Assembly (NCBI GenBank): GCA_018806915.1
Contig: JAGKQI010000101.1
Location: 930,001 to 994,000 of the forward strand
Source of the DNA: Phytophthora colocasiae
Taxonomy: Eukaryota; Oomycota; Peronosporomycetes; Peronosporales; Peronosporaceae
Direction: 5' to 3'
Length of the DNA: 64,000 nucleotides
Position 1 is the first letter of the stretch, and each line of letters begins with the position of its first letter. The translations under genes and the position numbers were made by a program. Of the stretch, positions 1 through 11,311 are shown one piece after another. A model generated the notes under the pieces. That model ran no database searches. It saw only the letters and a list, made by a program, of their open reading frames with translations, and was not told the origin of the DNA.

Positions 1-64
1 ACAAACATCACAACACAACCACTGCAACACCCACACATCACCCTTCTAACGCCGCGCAAAAACA

Positions 65-136
65 AGCTCCTACCGGGATTTGAACCCGGATCGCTGGATT
101 CAAAGTCCAGAGTGCTAACCATTACACCATAAGAGC
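65..136 (-). tRNA. trnQ-UUG: tRNA-Gln(UUG)
   Basis: This is a 72-nt cloverleaf with no intron. The acceptor pairs GCUCUUA with UAGGAGC, with U73 as discriminator. The anticodon loop is CUUUGAA (UUG, reads CAA), and the T arm is CCGGG-UUCAAAU-CCCGG. Internal A and B boxes are present and a TTTTT run follows the 3' end, as expected for RNA polymerase III. It differs from the CUG partner by the second acceptor pair (C2-G71 instead of G2-C71) and by the anticodon wobble base. Confidence 0.98.
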
Positions 137-809
137 GTCTAACCCAGCTCTTGCACACCCAATCCGGGAACACCTCTTACTCTCCATCATCACGCACATT
201 GCACGCCCTCATCCACATACATCTATCCTCACTACACACGCACACTCCACCGCCAACTCCAACTCCCCTCACACATTCTCCTACCGTTGACCACACCGCT
301 TCGATCCCCACCTCCAACCGTCCGTTTATCGAACACGCACGCATTCCACAATCGGCACTGCTATTGCTCGTGACAGACCTTGACGATGCCAGCTTCCTTT
401 CCCACCACTCTTCCACGAGAACGAGATGGTTCATTAGCTACCGCCTCGCTCGTTCTCTTTTATCGCTCTTCTGCGTTGCGTGCTTCGATCTGCATGCCGT
501 CTTTCCCGTTGCAGCTCCGCACGTACAAGACACATGGACCACGTCCTAGCAGCAGAGGATGGGTGGGTGATGGTAGAATGTGTCGGATGACGGCCTGCCA
601 CTGACAGCAAAGTTGATACGTGTGTGAGTTGACCGTGCCGTCTATCCGGTGCCATCTGGGCCATTGAGTTGGCAGCGACGGCTTGTATGGTCCGAGGCAC
701 AAGAGTGAATACCACAGCGGCGTAGGATGGGGTAATACGTCAGGCAGGACTAGTGTAAAGAGTAGCAACAACCGGGACGTGGTGGTGCCGGCAGGAGCGG
801 TGCAAAACG

Positions 810-881
810 AGGTCCTACCGGGATTTGAACCCGGATCGCTGGATTCAGAGTCCAGAGTGCTAACCATTACACCATAAGACC
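810..881 (-). tRNA. trnQ-CUG: tRNA-Gln(CUG)
   Basis: This is a 72-nt intronless cloverleaf. The acceptor pairs GGUCUUA with UAGGACC, U73 is the discriminator, and the anticodon loop CUCUGAA (CUG) reads CAG. The T arm is identical to that of the UUG gene, and a TTTT terminator follows. It lies 107 bp downstream of the UUG gene at 989 on the minus strand. The spacing and the separate terminators suggest two independent Pol III transcripts. Confidence 0.98.
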
Positions 882-988
882 AGCACAAACGGACACACAC
901 ACAAATCAACATTCAAACAGCACTCACAAACATCACAACACAACCACTGCAACACCATCACATCACCCTTCTAACGCCGCGCAAAACT

Positions 989-1060
989 AGCTCCTACCGG
1001 GATTTGAACCCGGATCGCTGGATTCAAAGTCCAGAGTGCTAACCATTACACCATAAGAGC
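989..1060 (-). tRNA. trnQ-UUG: tRNA-Gln(UUG)
   Basis: Intact; T4 terminator. Confidence 0.97.
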
Positions 1061-1728
1061 GTCTAACCCAGCTCTTGCACACCCAATCCGGGAACACCTC
1101 TTACTCTCCATCATCACGCACATTGCACGCCCTCATCCACATACATCTATCCTCACTACACACACACTCCACCGCCAACTCCAACTCCTCACACATTCTC
1201 CTACCGTTGACCACACCGCTTCGATCCCCACCTCCAACCGTCCGTTTATCGAACACGCACGCATTCCACAATCGGCACTGCTATTGCTCGTGACAGACCT
1301 TGACGATGCCAGCTTCCTTTCCCACCACTCTTCCACGAGAACGAGATGGTTCATTAGCTACCGCCTCGCTCGTTCTCTTTATCGCTCTTCTGCGTTGCGT
1401 GCTTCGATCTGCATGCCGTCTTTCCTGCTGCAGCTCCGCACGTACAAGACACATGGACCACGTCCTAGCAGCAGAGGATGGGTGGGTGATGGTAGAATGT
1501 GTCGGATGACGGCCTGCCACTGACAGCAAAGTTGATACGTGTGTGAGTTGACCGTGCCGTCTATCCGGTGCCATCTGGGCCATTGAGTTGGCAGCGACGG
1601 CTTGTATGGTCCGAGGCACGAGAGTGAATACCACAGCGGCGTAGGATGGGGTAATACGTCAGGCAGGACTAGTGTAAAGAGTAGCAACAACCGGGACGTG
1701 GTGGTGCCGGCAGGAGCGGTGCAAAACG

Positions 1729-1800
1729 AGGTCCTACCGGGATTTGAACCCGGATCGCTGGATTCAGAGTCCAGAGTGCTAACCATTACACCATAAGACC
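1729..1800 (-). tRNA. trnQ-CUG: tRNA-Gln(CUG)
   Basis: Intact; T4 terminator. Confidence 0.97.
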
Positions 1801-1908
1801 AGCACAAACGGACACACACACAAATCAACATTCAAACAGCACTCACAAACATCACAACACAACCACTGCAACACCCCATCATCCCCCTTCTACCGCCGCG
1901 CAAAAACA

Positions 1909-1980
1909 AGCTCCTACCGGGATTTGAACCCGGATCGCTGGATTCAAAGTCCAGAGTGCTAACCATTACACCATAAGAGC
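1909..1980 (-). tRNA. trnQ-UUG: tRNA-Gln(UUG)
   Basis: Intact; T5 terminator. The 3' flank beyond it has small indels compared with other units. Confidence 0.97.
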
Positions 1981-2659
1981 GTCTAACCCAGCTCTTGCAC
2001 ACCCAATCCGGAACACGCCTGAGTCGCTCTTACTCTCCATCATCACGCACATTGCACGCCCTCATCCACATACATCTATCCTCACTACACACACACTCCA
2101 CCGCCAACTCCAACTCCCTCACACATTCTCCTACCGTTGACCACACCGCTTCGATCCCCACCTCCAACCGTCCGTTTATCGAACACGCACGCATTCCACA
2201 ATCGGCACTGCTATTGCTCGTGACAGACCTTGACGATGCCAGCTTCGCTTTCCCACCACTCTTCCACGAGAACGAGATGGTTCATTAGCTACCGCCTCGC
2301 TCGTTCTCTTCATCGCTCTTCTGCGTTGCGTGCTTCGATCTGCATGCCGTCTTTCCCGTTGCAGCTCCGCACGTACAAGACACATGGACCACGTCCTAGC
2401 AGCAGAGGATGGGTGGGTGATGGTAGAATGCGTCGGATGACGGCCTGCCACTGACAGCAAAGTTGATACGTGTGTGAGTTGACCGTGCCGTCTATCCGGT
2501 GCCATCTGGGCCATTGAGTTGGCAGCGACGGCTTGTATGGTCCGAGGCACAAGAGTGAATACCACAGCGGCGTAGGATGGGGTAATACGTCAGGCAGGAC
2601 TAGTGTAAAGAGTAGCAACAACCGGGACGTGGTGGTGCCGGCAGGAGCGGTGCAAAACG

Positions 2660-2731
2660 AGGTCCTACCGGGATTTGAACCCGGATCGCTGGATTCAGAG
2701 TCCAGAGTGCTAACCATTACACCATAAGACC
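2660..2731 (-). tRNA. trnQ-CUG: tRNA-Gln(CUG)
   Basis: Intact; T4 terminator. Confidence 0.97.
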
Positions 2732-2838
2732 AGCACAAACGGACACACACACAAATCAACATTCAAACAGCACTCACAAACATCACAACACAACCACTGC
2801 AACACCCACACATCACCCTTCTAACGCCGCGCAAAACG

Positions 2839-2910
2839 AGGTCCTACCGGGATTTGAACCCGGATCGCTGGATTCAAAGTCCAGAGTGCTAACCATTACA
2901 CCATAAGAGC
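2839..2910 (-). tRNA. trnQ-UUG: tRNA-Gln(UUG), hybrid acceptor
   Basis: The 5' half and anticodon are of the UUG gene, but the 3' acceptor strand and trailer are of the CUG gene. Position 2-71 is therefore a C-C mismatch. T4 terminator. Function is uncertain. Confidence 0.9.
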
Positions 2911-3593
2911 GTCTAACCCAGCTCTTGCACACCCAATCCGGAACACGCTCGAGTCGCTCTTACTCTCCATCATCACGCACATTGCACGCCCTCATCCACA
3001 TACATCTATCCTCACTACACACACACTCCACCGCCAACTCCAACTCCCCTCACACATTCTCCTACCGTTGACCACACCGCTTCGATCCCCACCTCCAACC
3101 GTCCGTTTATCGAACACGCACGCATTCCACAATCGGCACTGCTATTGCTCGTGACAGACCTTGACGATGCCAGCTTCCTTCCCACCACTCTTCCACGAGA
3201 ACGAGATGGTTCATTAGCTACCGCCTCGTTTGCTCGTTCTCTTTTATCGCTCTTCTGCGTTGCGTGCTTCGATCTGCATGCCGTCTTTCCCGTTGCAGCT
3301 CCGCACGTACAAGACACATGGACCACGTCCTAGCAGCAGAGGATGGGTGGGTGATGGTAGAATGTGTCGGATGACGGCCTGCCACTGACAGCAAAGTTGA
3401 TACGTGTGTGAGTTGACCGTGCCGTCTATCCGGTGCCATCTGGGCCATTGAGTTGGCAGCGACGGCGTGTATGGTCCGAGGCACGAGAGTGAATACCACA
3501 GCGGCGTAGGATGGGGTAATACGTCAGGCAGGACTAGTGTAAAGAGTAGCAACAACCGGGACGTGGTGGTGCCGGCAGGAGCGGTGCAAAACG

Positions 3594-3665
3594 AGGTCCT
3601 ACCGGGATTTGAACCCGGATCGCTGGATTCAGAGTCCAGAGTGCTAACCATTACACCATAAGACC
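3594..3665 (-). tRNA. trnQ-CUG: tRNA-Gln(CUG)
   Basis: Intact; the upstream CA repeat is longer than in neighbouring units. Confidence 0.97.
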
Positions 3666-3777
3666 AGCACAAACGGACACACACACACACAAATCAACAT
3701 TCAAACAGCACTCACAAACATCACAACACAACCACTGCAACACCCACACATCACCCTTCTAACGCCGCGCAAAAACA

Positions 3778-3849
3778 AGCTCCTACCGGGATTTGAACCC
3801 GGATCGCTGGATTCAAAGTCCAGAGTGCTAACCATTACACCATAAGAGC
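3778..3849 (-). tRNA. trnQ-UUG: tRNA-Gln(UUG)
   Basis: Intact; T5 terminator. Confidence 0.97.
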
Positions 3850-4519
3850 GTCTAACCCAGCTCTTGCACACCCAATCCGGAACACCTCTTACTCTCCATC
3901 ATCACGCACATTGCACGCCCTCATCCACATACATCTATCCTCACTACACACACACTCCACCGCCAACTCCAACTCCCCTCACACATTCTCCTACCGTTGA
4001 CCACACCGCTTCGATCCCCACCTCCAACCGTCCGTTTATCGAACACGCACGCATTCCACAATCGGCACTGCTATTGCTCGTGACAGACCTTGACGATGCC
4101 AGCTTCCTTTCCCACCACTCTTCCACGAGAACGAGATGGTTCATTAGCTACCGCCTCGCTCGTTCTCTTTTATCGCTCTTCTGCGTTGCGTGCTTCGATC
4201 TGCATGCCGTCTTTCCCGTTGCAGCTCCGCACGTACAAGACACATGGACCACGTCCTAGCAGCAGAGGATGGGTGGGTGATGGTAGAATGTGTCGGATGA
4301 CGGCCTGCCACTGACAGCAAAGTTGATACGTGTGTGAGTTGACCGTGCCGTCTATCCGGTGCCATCTGGGCCATTGAGTTGGCAGCGACGGCTTGTATGG
4401 TCCGAGGCAACAGATTGAATACCACAGCGGCGTAGGATGGGGTAATACGTCAGGCAGGACTAGTGTAAAGAGTAGCAACAACCGGGACGTGGTGGTGCCG
4501 GCAGGAGCGGTGCAAAACG

Positions 4520-4591
4520 AGGTCCTACCGGGATTTGAACCCGGATCGCTGGATTCAGAGTCCAGAGTGCTAACCATTACACCATAAGACC
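4520..4591 (-). tRNA. trnQ-CUG: tRNA-Gln(CUG)
   Basis: Intact; T4 terminator. Confidence 0.97.
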
Positions 4592-4697
4592 AGCACAAAC
4601 GGACACACACAAATCAACATTCAAACAGCACTCACAAACATCACAACACAACCACTGCAACACCCACACATCACCCTTCTAACGCCGCGCAAAAACA

Positions 4698-4769
4698 CGC
4701 TCCTACCGGGATTTGAACCCGGATCGCTGGATTCAAAGTCCAGAGTGCTAACCATTACACCATAAGAGC
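4698..4769 (-). tRNA. trnQ-UUG: tRNA-Gln(UUG), discriminator variant
   Basis: The cloverleaf is intact, but the discriminator base is G73 where every other copy I read has U73. T5 terminator. Confidence 0.95.
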
Positions 4770-5438
4770 GTCTAACCCAGCTCTTGCACACCCAATCCGG
4801 AACACCTCTTACTCTCCATCATCACGCACATTGCACGCCCTCATCCACATACATCTATCCTCACTACACACACACTCCACCGCCAACTCCAACTCCCCTC
4901 ACACATTCTCCTACCGTTGACCACACCGCTTCGATCCCCACCTCCAACCGTCCGTTTATCGAACACGCACGCATTCCACAATCGGCACTGCTATTGCTCG
5001 TGACAGACCTTGACGATGCCAGCTTCCTTTCCCACCACTCTTCCACGAGAACGAGATGGTTCATTAGCTACCGCCTCGCTCGTTCTCTTTATCGCTCTTC
5101 TGCGTTGCGTGCTTCGATCTGCATGCCGTCTTTCCCGTTGCAGCTCCGCACGTACAAGACACATGGACCACGTCCTAGCAGCAGAGGATGGGTGGGTGAT
5201 GGTAGAATGTGTCGGATGACGGCCTGCCACTGACAGCAAAGTTGATACGTGTGTGAGTTGACCGTGCCGTCTATCCGGTGCCATCTGGGCCATTGAGTTG
5301 GCAGCGACGGCTTGTATGGTCCGAGGCACAAGAGTGAATACCACAGCGGCGTAGGATGGGGTAATACGTCAGGCAGGACTAGTGTAAAGAGTAGCAACAA
5401 CCGGGACGTGGTGGTGCCGGCAGGAGCGGTGCAAAACG

Positions 5439-5510
5439 AGGTCCTACCGGGATTTGAACCCGGATCGCTGGATTCAGAGTCCAGAGTGCTAACCATTACA
5501 CCATAAGACC
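5439..5510 (-). tRNA. trnQ-CUG: tRNA-Gln(CUG)
   Basis: Intact; T4 terminator. Confidence 0.97.
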
Positions 5511-5617
5511 AGCACAAACGGACACACACACAAATCAACATTCAAACAGCACTCACAAACATCACAACACAACCACTGCAACACCCACACATCACCCTTC
5601 TAACGCCGCGCAAAACA

Positions 5618-5689
5618 AGCTCCTACCGGGATTTGAACCCGGATCGCTGGATTCAAAGTCCAGAGTGCTAACCATTACACCATAAGAGC
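5618..5689 (-). tRNA. trnQ-UUG: tRNA-Gln(UUG)
   Basis: Intact; T4 terminator. Confidence 0.97.
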
Positions 5690-6359
5690 GTCTAACCCAG
5701 CTCTTGCACACCCAATCCGGAACACCTCTTACTCTCCATCATCACGCACATTGCACGCCCTCATCCACATACATCTATCCTCACTACACACACACTCCAC
5801 CGCCAACTCCAACTCCCCTCACACATTCTCCTACCGTTGACCACACCGCTTCGATCCCCACCTCCAACCGTCCGTTTATCGAACACGCACGCATTCCACA
5901 ATCGGCACTGCTATTGCTCGTGACAGACCTTGACGATGCCAGCTTCCTTTCCCACCACTCTTCCACGAGAACGAGATGGTTCATTAGCTACCGCCTCGCT
6001 CGTTCTCTTGTATCGCTCTTCTGCGTTGCGTGCTTCGATCTGCATGCCGTCTTTCCCGTTGCAGCTCCGCACGTACAAGACACATGGACCACGTCCTAGC
6101 AGCAGAGGATGGGTGGGTGATGGTAGAATGCGTCGGATGACGGCCTGCCACTGACAGCAAAGTTGATACGTGTGTGAGTTGACCGTGCCGTCTATCCGGT
6201 GCCATCTGGGCCATTGAGTTGGCAGCGACGGCGTGTATGGTCCGAGGCACGAGAGTGAATACCACAGCGGCGTAGGATGGGGTAATACGTCAGGCAGGAC
6301 TAGTGTAAAGAGTAGCAACAACCGGGACGTGGTGGTGCCGGCAGGAGCGGTGCAAAACG

Positions 6360-6431
6360 AGGTCCTACCGGGATTTGAACCCGGATCGCTGGATTCAGAG
6401 TCCAGAGTGCTAACCATTACACCATAAGACC
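6360..6431 (-). tRNA. trnQ-CUG: tRNA-Gln(CUG)
   Basis: Intact; T4 terminator. Confidence 0.97.
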
Positions 6432-6541
6432 AGCACAAACGGACACACACACACAAATCAACATTCAAACAGCACTCACAAACATCACAACACAACCACT
6501 GCAACACCCACACATCACCCTTCTAACGCCGCGCAAAAACA

Positions 6542-6613
6542 AGCTCCTACCGGGATTTGAACCCGGATCGCTGGATTCAAAGTCCAGAGTGCTAACCATT
6601 ACACCATAAGAGC
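6542..6613 (-). tRNA. trnQ-UUG: tRNA-Gln(UUG)
   Basis: Intact; T5 terminator. Confidence 0.97.
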
Positions 6614-7293
6614 GTCTAACCCAGCTCTTGCACACCCAATCCGGAACACGCTCGAGTCGCTCTTACTCTCCATCATCACGCACATTGCACGCCCTCATCC
6701 ACATACATCTATCCTCACTACACACACACTCCACCGCCAACTCCAACTCCCCTCACACATTCTCCTACCGTTGACCACACCGCTTCGATCCCCACCTCCA
6801 ACCGTCCGTTTATCGAACACGCACGCATTCCACAATCGGCACTGCTATTGCTCGTGACAGACCTTGACGATGCCAGCTTCCTTTCCCACCACTCTTCCAC
6901 GAGAACGAGATGGTTCATTAGCTACCGCCTCGCTCGTTCTCTTTCATCGCTCTTCTGCGTTGCGTGCTTCGATCTGCATGCCGTCTTTCCCGTTGCAGCT
7001 CCGCACGTACAAGACACATGGACCACGTCCTAGCAGCAGAGGATGGGTGGGTGATGGTAGAATGTGTCGGATGACGGCCTGCCACTGACAGCAAAGTTGA
7101 TACGTGTGTGAGTTGACCGTGCCGTCTATCCGGTGCCATCTGGGCCATTGAGTTGGCAGCGACGGCGTGTATGGTCCGAGGCACAAGAGTGAATACCACA
7201 GCGGCGTAGGATGGGGTAATACGTCAGGCAGGACTAGTGTAAAGAGTAGCAACAACCGGGACGTGGTGGTGCCGGCAGGAGCGGTGCAAAACG

Positions 7294-7365
7294 AGGTCCT
7301 ACCGGGATTTGAACCCGGATCGCTGGATTCAGAGTCCAGAGTGCTAACCATTACACCATAAGACC
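7294..7365 (-). tRNA. trnQ-CUG: tRNA-Gln(CUG)
   Basis: Intact; T4 terminator. Confidence 0.97.
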
Positions 7366-7471
7366 AGCACAAACGGACACACACAAATCAACATTCAAAC
7401 AGCACTCACAAACATCACAACACAACCACTGCAACACCCACACATCACCCTTCTAACGCCGCGCAAAAACA

Positions 7472-7543
7472 AGCTCCTACCGGGATTTGAACCCGGATCG
7501 CTGGATTCAAAGTCCAGAGTGCTAACCATTACACCATAAGAGC
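7472..7543 (-). tRNA. trnQ-UUG: tRNA-Gln(UUG)
   Basis: Intact; T5 terminator. Confidence 0.97.
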
Positions 7544-8212
7544 GTCTAACCCAGCTCTTGCACACCCAATCCGGAACACCTCTTACTCTCCATCATCACG
7601 CACATTGCACGCCCTCATCCACATACATCTATCCTCACTACACACACACTCCACCGCCAACTCCAACTCCCCTCACACATTCTCCTACCGTTGACCACAC
7701 CGCTTCGATCCCCACCTCCAACCGTCCGTTTATCGAACACGCACGCATTCCACAATCGGCACTGCTATTGCTCGTGACAGACCTTGACGATGCCAGCTTC
7801 CTTTCCCACCACTCTTCCACGAGAACGAGATGGTTCATTAGCTACCGCCTCGCTCGTTCTCTTTTATCGCTCTTCTGCGTTGCGTGCTTCGATCTGCATG
7901 CCGTCTTTCCGTTGCAGCTCCGCACGTACAAGACACATGGACCACGTCCTAGCAGCAGAGGATGGGTGGGTGATGGTAGAATGTGTCGGATGACGGCCTG
8001 CCACTGACAGCAAAGTTGATACGTGTGTGAGTTGACCGTGCCGTCTATCCGGTGCCATCTGGGCCATTGAGTTGGCAGCGACGGCGTGTATGGTCCGAGG
8101 CACGAGAGTGAATACCACAGCGGCGTAGGATGGGGTAATACGTCAGGCAGGACTAGTGTAAAGAGTAGCAACAACCGGGACGTGGTGGTGCCGGCAGGAG
8201 CGGTGCAAAACG

Positions 8213-8284
8213 AGGTCCTACCGGGATTTGAACCCGGATCGCTGGATTCAGAGTCCAGAGTGCTAACCATTACACCATAAGACC
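8213..8284 (-). tRNA. trnQ-CUG: tRNA-Gln(CUG)
   Basis: Intact; T4 terminator. Confidence 0.97.
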
Positions 8285-8392
8285 AGCACAAACGGACACA
8301 CACACAAATCAACATTCAAACAGCACTCACAAACATCACAACACAACCACTGCAACACCCACACATCACCCTTCTAACGCCGCGCAAAAACA

Positions 8393-8464
8393 AGCTCCTA
8401 CCGGGATTTGAACCCGGATCGCTGGATTCAAAGTCCAGAGTGCTAACCATTACACCATAAGAGC
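8393..8464 (-). tRNA. trnQ-UUG: tRNA-Gln(UUG)
   Basis: Intact; T5 terminator. Confidence 0.97.
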
Positions 8465-9132
8465 GTCTAACCCAGCTCTTGCACACCCAATCCGGAACAC
8501 CTCTTACTCTCCATCATCACGCACATTGCACGCCCTCATCCACATACATCTATCCTCACTACACACACTCCACCGCCAACTCCAACTCCCCTCACACATT
8601 CTCCTACTGTTGACCACACCGCTTCGATCCCCACCTCCAACCGTCCGTTTATCGAACACGCACGCATTCCACAATCGGCACTGCTATTGCTCGTGACAGA
8701 CCTTGACGATGCCAGCTTCCTTTCCCACCACTCTTCCACGAGAACGAGATGGTTCATTAGCTACCGCCTCGCTCGTTCTCTTTTATCGCTCTTCTGCGTT
8801 GCGTGCTTCGATCTGCATGCCGTCTTTCCCGTTGCAGCTCCGCACGTACAAGACACATGGACCACGTCCTAGCAGCAGAGGATGGGTGGGTGATGGTAGA
8901 ATGCGTCGGATGACGGCCTGCCACTGACAGCAAAGTTGATACGTGTGTGAGTTGACCGTGCCGTCTATCCGGTGCCATCTGGGCCATTGAGTTGGCAGCG
9001 ACGGCTTGTATGGTCCGAGGCACAAGAGTGAATACCACAGCGGCGTAGGATGGGGTAATACGTCAGGCAGGACTAGTGTAAAGAGTAGCAACAACCGGGA
9101 CGTGGTGGTGCCGGCAGGAGCGGTGCAAAACG

Positions 9133-9204
9133 AGGTCCTACCGGGATTTGAACCCGGATCGCTGGATTCAGAGTCCAGAGTGCTAACCATTACACCATAA
9201 GACC
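9133..9204 (-). tRNA. trnQ-CUG: tRNA-Gln(CUG)
   Basis: Intact; T4 terminator. Confidence 0.97.
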
Positions 9205-9312
9205 AGCACAAACGGACACACACACAAATCAACATTCAAACAGCACTCACAAACATCACAACACAACCACTGCAACACCCACACATCACCCTTCTAACGC
9301 CGCGCAAAAACA

Positions 9313-9384
9313 AGCTCCTACCGGGATTTGAACCCGGATCGCTGGATTCAAAGTCCAGAGTGCTAACCATTACACCATAAGAGC
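9313..9384 (-). tRNA. trnQ-UUG: tRNA-Gln(UUG)
   Basis: Intact; T5 terminator. Last tRNA gene before Gypsy-1, whose insertion lies 513 bp upstream of its 5' end. Confidence 0.97.
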
Positions 9385-9893
9385 GTCTAACCCAGCTCTT
9401 GCACACCCAATCCGGAACACCTCTTACTCTCCATCATCACGCACATTGCACGCCCTCATCCACATACATCTATCCTCACTACACACACACTCCACCGCCA
9501 ACTCCAACTCCCCTCACACATTCTCCTACCGTTGACCACACCGCTTCGATCCCCACCTCCAACCGTCCGTTTATCGAACACGCACGCATTCCACAATCGG
9601 CACTGCTATTGCTCGTGACAGACCTTGACGATGCCAGCTTCCTTTCCCACCACTCTTCCACGAGAACGAGATGGTTCATTAGCTACCGCCTCGCTCGTTC
9701 TCTTTCATCGCTCTTCTGCGTTGCGTGCTTCGATCTGCATGCCGTCTTTCCCGTTGCAGCTCCGCACGTACAAGACACATGGACCACGTCCTAGCAGCAG
9801 AGGATGGGTGGGTGATGGTAGAATGCGTCGGATGACGGCCTGCCACTGACAGCAAAGTTGATACGTGTGTGAGTTGACCGTGCCGTCTATCCG

Positions 9894-9897
9894 GTGC
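9894..9897. repeat. Target-site duplication of Gypsy-1 (left)
   Basis: The 4 bp gtgc here are repeated at 21558-21561. With one copy removed, the flanks rejoin into an uninterrupted array spacer as seen in other units. Confidence 0.9.
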
Positions 9898-11298
9898 TGT
9901 GGTGGAGCGGATCTGGCCAAAATCTGGTTGAGGCCGATCGCGATCGCCACTTGCGCCCAGACACCGACTAACGGAGGGGGTCCCCCGATGATCCGTGATC
10001 TTGTTGCGTGTAGTGTTCACCTTGTGTACCCGTCGGTAGGCGGGTTACGCTCTTCCAGGTAACTTCTGAAGATGTCTTGGGACGAGAAGAAGGTCTTGGG
10101 TGACGCAGGGGTTTGAGGCGGCGTGGAAGTTCTTCACTCCACCTCGGGGTACTTGATCCCGGTCGTAGGCGAGTTCTCGAGCCTTGATCCGGGTGCCTGG
10201 TTCTTGATCCAGGTCTTCCAATAGTCCAATGTTCGGGATTCAGTCCCTTCCTTTCGTTGTTTTCCGCTTCCGATAGCGGGGGTCTTGAGGGGGCGAGATT
10301 CGACGGGATCCTTAGGCTAAACAACCAATTCCTTCCGATCCGATGTATGCACTTAAAGGATAGTTCACTAGATAGGGCAAAGCTGGCCAATATATTATCC
10401 AGACTTAACCGCTATACTAGGTCACGTATCCTTACCTTCCTGACGCTTGTAGGGCCAATGTAGTTAGTTCCCGGTTCCAGGCGTAGCGAAGACACTTGAG
10501 TGGTTCAGGGCAAATTCGAGTCTGTTTATGGTTATTCCTATGCCTACTAATCCCATCCTGATTTACTATCCTACGATCACATGACACTGGCTACATAGCT
10601 GATCCCTAGCTTGGTTCCCCTAACCCTGATCTTGAGCCGATTCCGTACTTAACCGAAGCTTGATCTCGTACTTAACCGAAGCTTGATCTCGTACTTAACC
10701 GAAGCTTGATCTCGTACTTAACCGAAGCTTGATCTCGTACTTAACCGAAGCTTGATCTCGTACTTAACCGGGACTTGATCTCGCACTTAATCGGGACTTG
10801 ATCTCGCACTTGATCGGGACTTGATCGCTGCCTGATCGGGACTTGATCGCGCGTGATCCCGCTTGGTCGTCCTCCAGGGAATCAGGATCAGGCCAATGGG
10901 AGGGTCGCGAGCGCCGGGCTGGACCGTGAGCCAAGATCGTATCCACCTAGGACCATGCCAAAGCCGATCACGTGGCAACACCCTTGCTCCTTCCTTCTTG
11001 CCACTCGATATGACTTGATTATTGTCAATCACCACTCCACTGCCACCGATTACACTTGATTAACCGTGATCATCAGCAGATCACACTTTGGCTTGGACTG
11101 AGTATACAGTATACACTCGAAGCGTGATCGAGAAATATCCACCCATATCTGCAGTGATCATGGGTTTACGGCACTGGATCAAGCAAAATCTCACTGAACT
11201 AGCGTCGTCCAAAGCGATCGGAAGCAGCCATCGGTCCACCATACTAATCCCATGTATTTCTCGAGTAAGTACGAAAAATCGAGATGTGCTTTACCACA
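9898..11298 (-). repeat. Gypsy-1 3' LTR (1401 bp)
   Basis: It matches 20188-21557 along its full length. The 31-bp length difference is fully explained by one extra copy of a 23-bp internal repeat plus small indels (3, 1 and 4 bp); I noticed hardly any substitutions. It ends in TG...CA and lies directly downstream of the polypurine tract on the minus strand. Confidence 0.96.
10644..10850. repeat. 23-bp tandem repeat in the 3' LTR
   Basis: Five exact 23-bp copies (10644-10758), each containing accgaagcttgatct, are followed by decaying copies in which gaagc becomes gggac and the unit shortens. The motif CTTGATC recurs throughout. It may lie in the LTR regulatory region. Confidence 0.93.
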
Positions 11299-11311
11299 TC
11301 CGCCCCCAGTT
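11299..11311 (-). promoter_or_regulatory. Gypsy-1 polypurine tract
   Basis: Read on the minus strand, ACTGGGGGCGGA lies immediately before the TG of the 3' LTR. This is the position and composition of a plus-strand DNA priming tract. Confidence 0.8.

Larger units (their letters stand above)
1..9897 (-). repeat. tRNA-Gln tandem array, left block (about 10.5 units)
   Basis: Units of 919-934 bp repeat head to tail. In transcription order on the minus strand each unit holds tRNA-Gln(UUG), a spacer of about 107 bp, tRNA-Gln(CUG), then a spacer of about 670 bp. The long spacers give many apparent ORFs in all frames (for example 64-aa and 150-aa frames that translate straight through the tRNA genes). 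They recur only because the units are homogenised, and I see no independent gene in them. Left-block units often lack about 10 bp near the UUG 5' flank that most right-block units have, and they mix tgtgtcgg and tgcgtcgg forms, so the block is less uniform than the right one. The last unit is cut at 9897 by a retrotransposon. Confidence 0.97.

Noticed and set aside
137..809. 5S rRNA, snRNA or snoRNA gene in the long spacer
   Set aside because: No recognisable conserved boxes or rRNA core; repeated reading of both strands gave nothing beyond the two tRNA genes.
460..912. Recurrent 150-aa, 93-aa, 74-aa, 64-aa and 61-aa ORFs in every array unit
   Set aside because: They read straight through tRNA genes in all frames on both strands, break freely by indels between units, and repeat only because the units repeat.
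9313..9897. Ty3-style integration at a tRNA transcription start
   Set aside because: The insertion is 513 bp upstream of the nearest tRNA 5' end and 157 bp past the 3' end of the next one, so not at a Pol III start.
9679..10020. 113-aa ORF across the left Gypsy-1 junction
   Set aside because: A chimera of LTR and array spacer; the LTR part is the same open frame that precedes gag at the other end.
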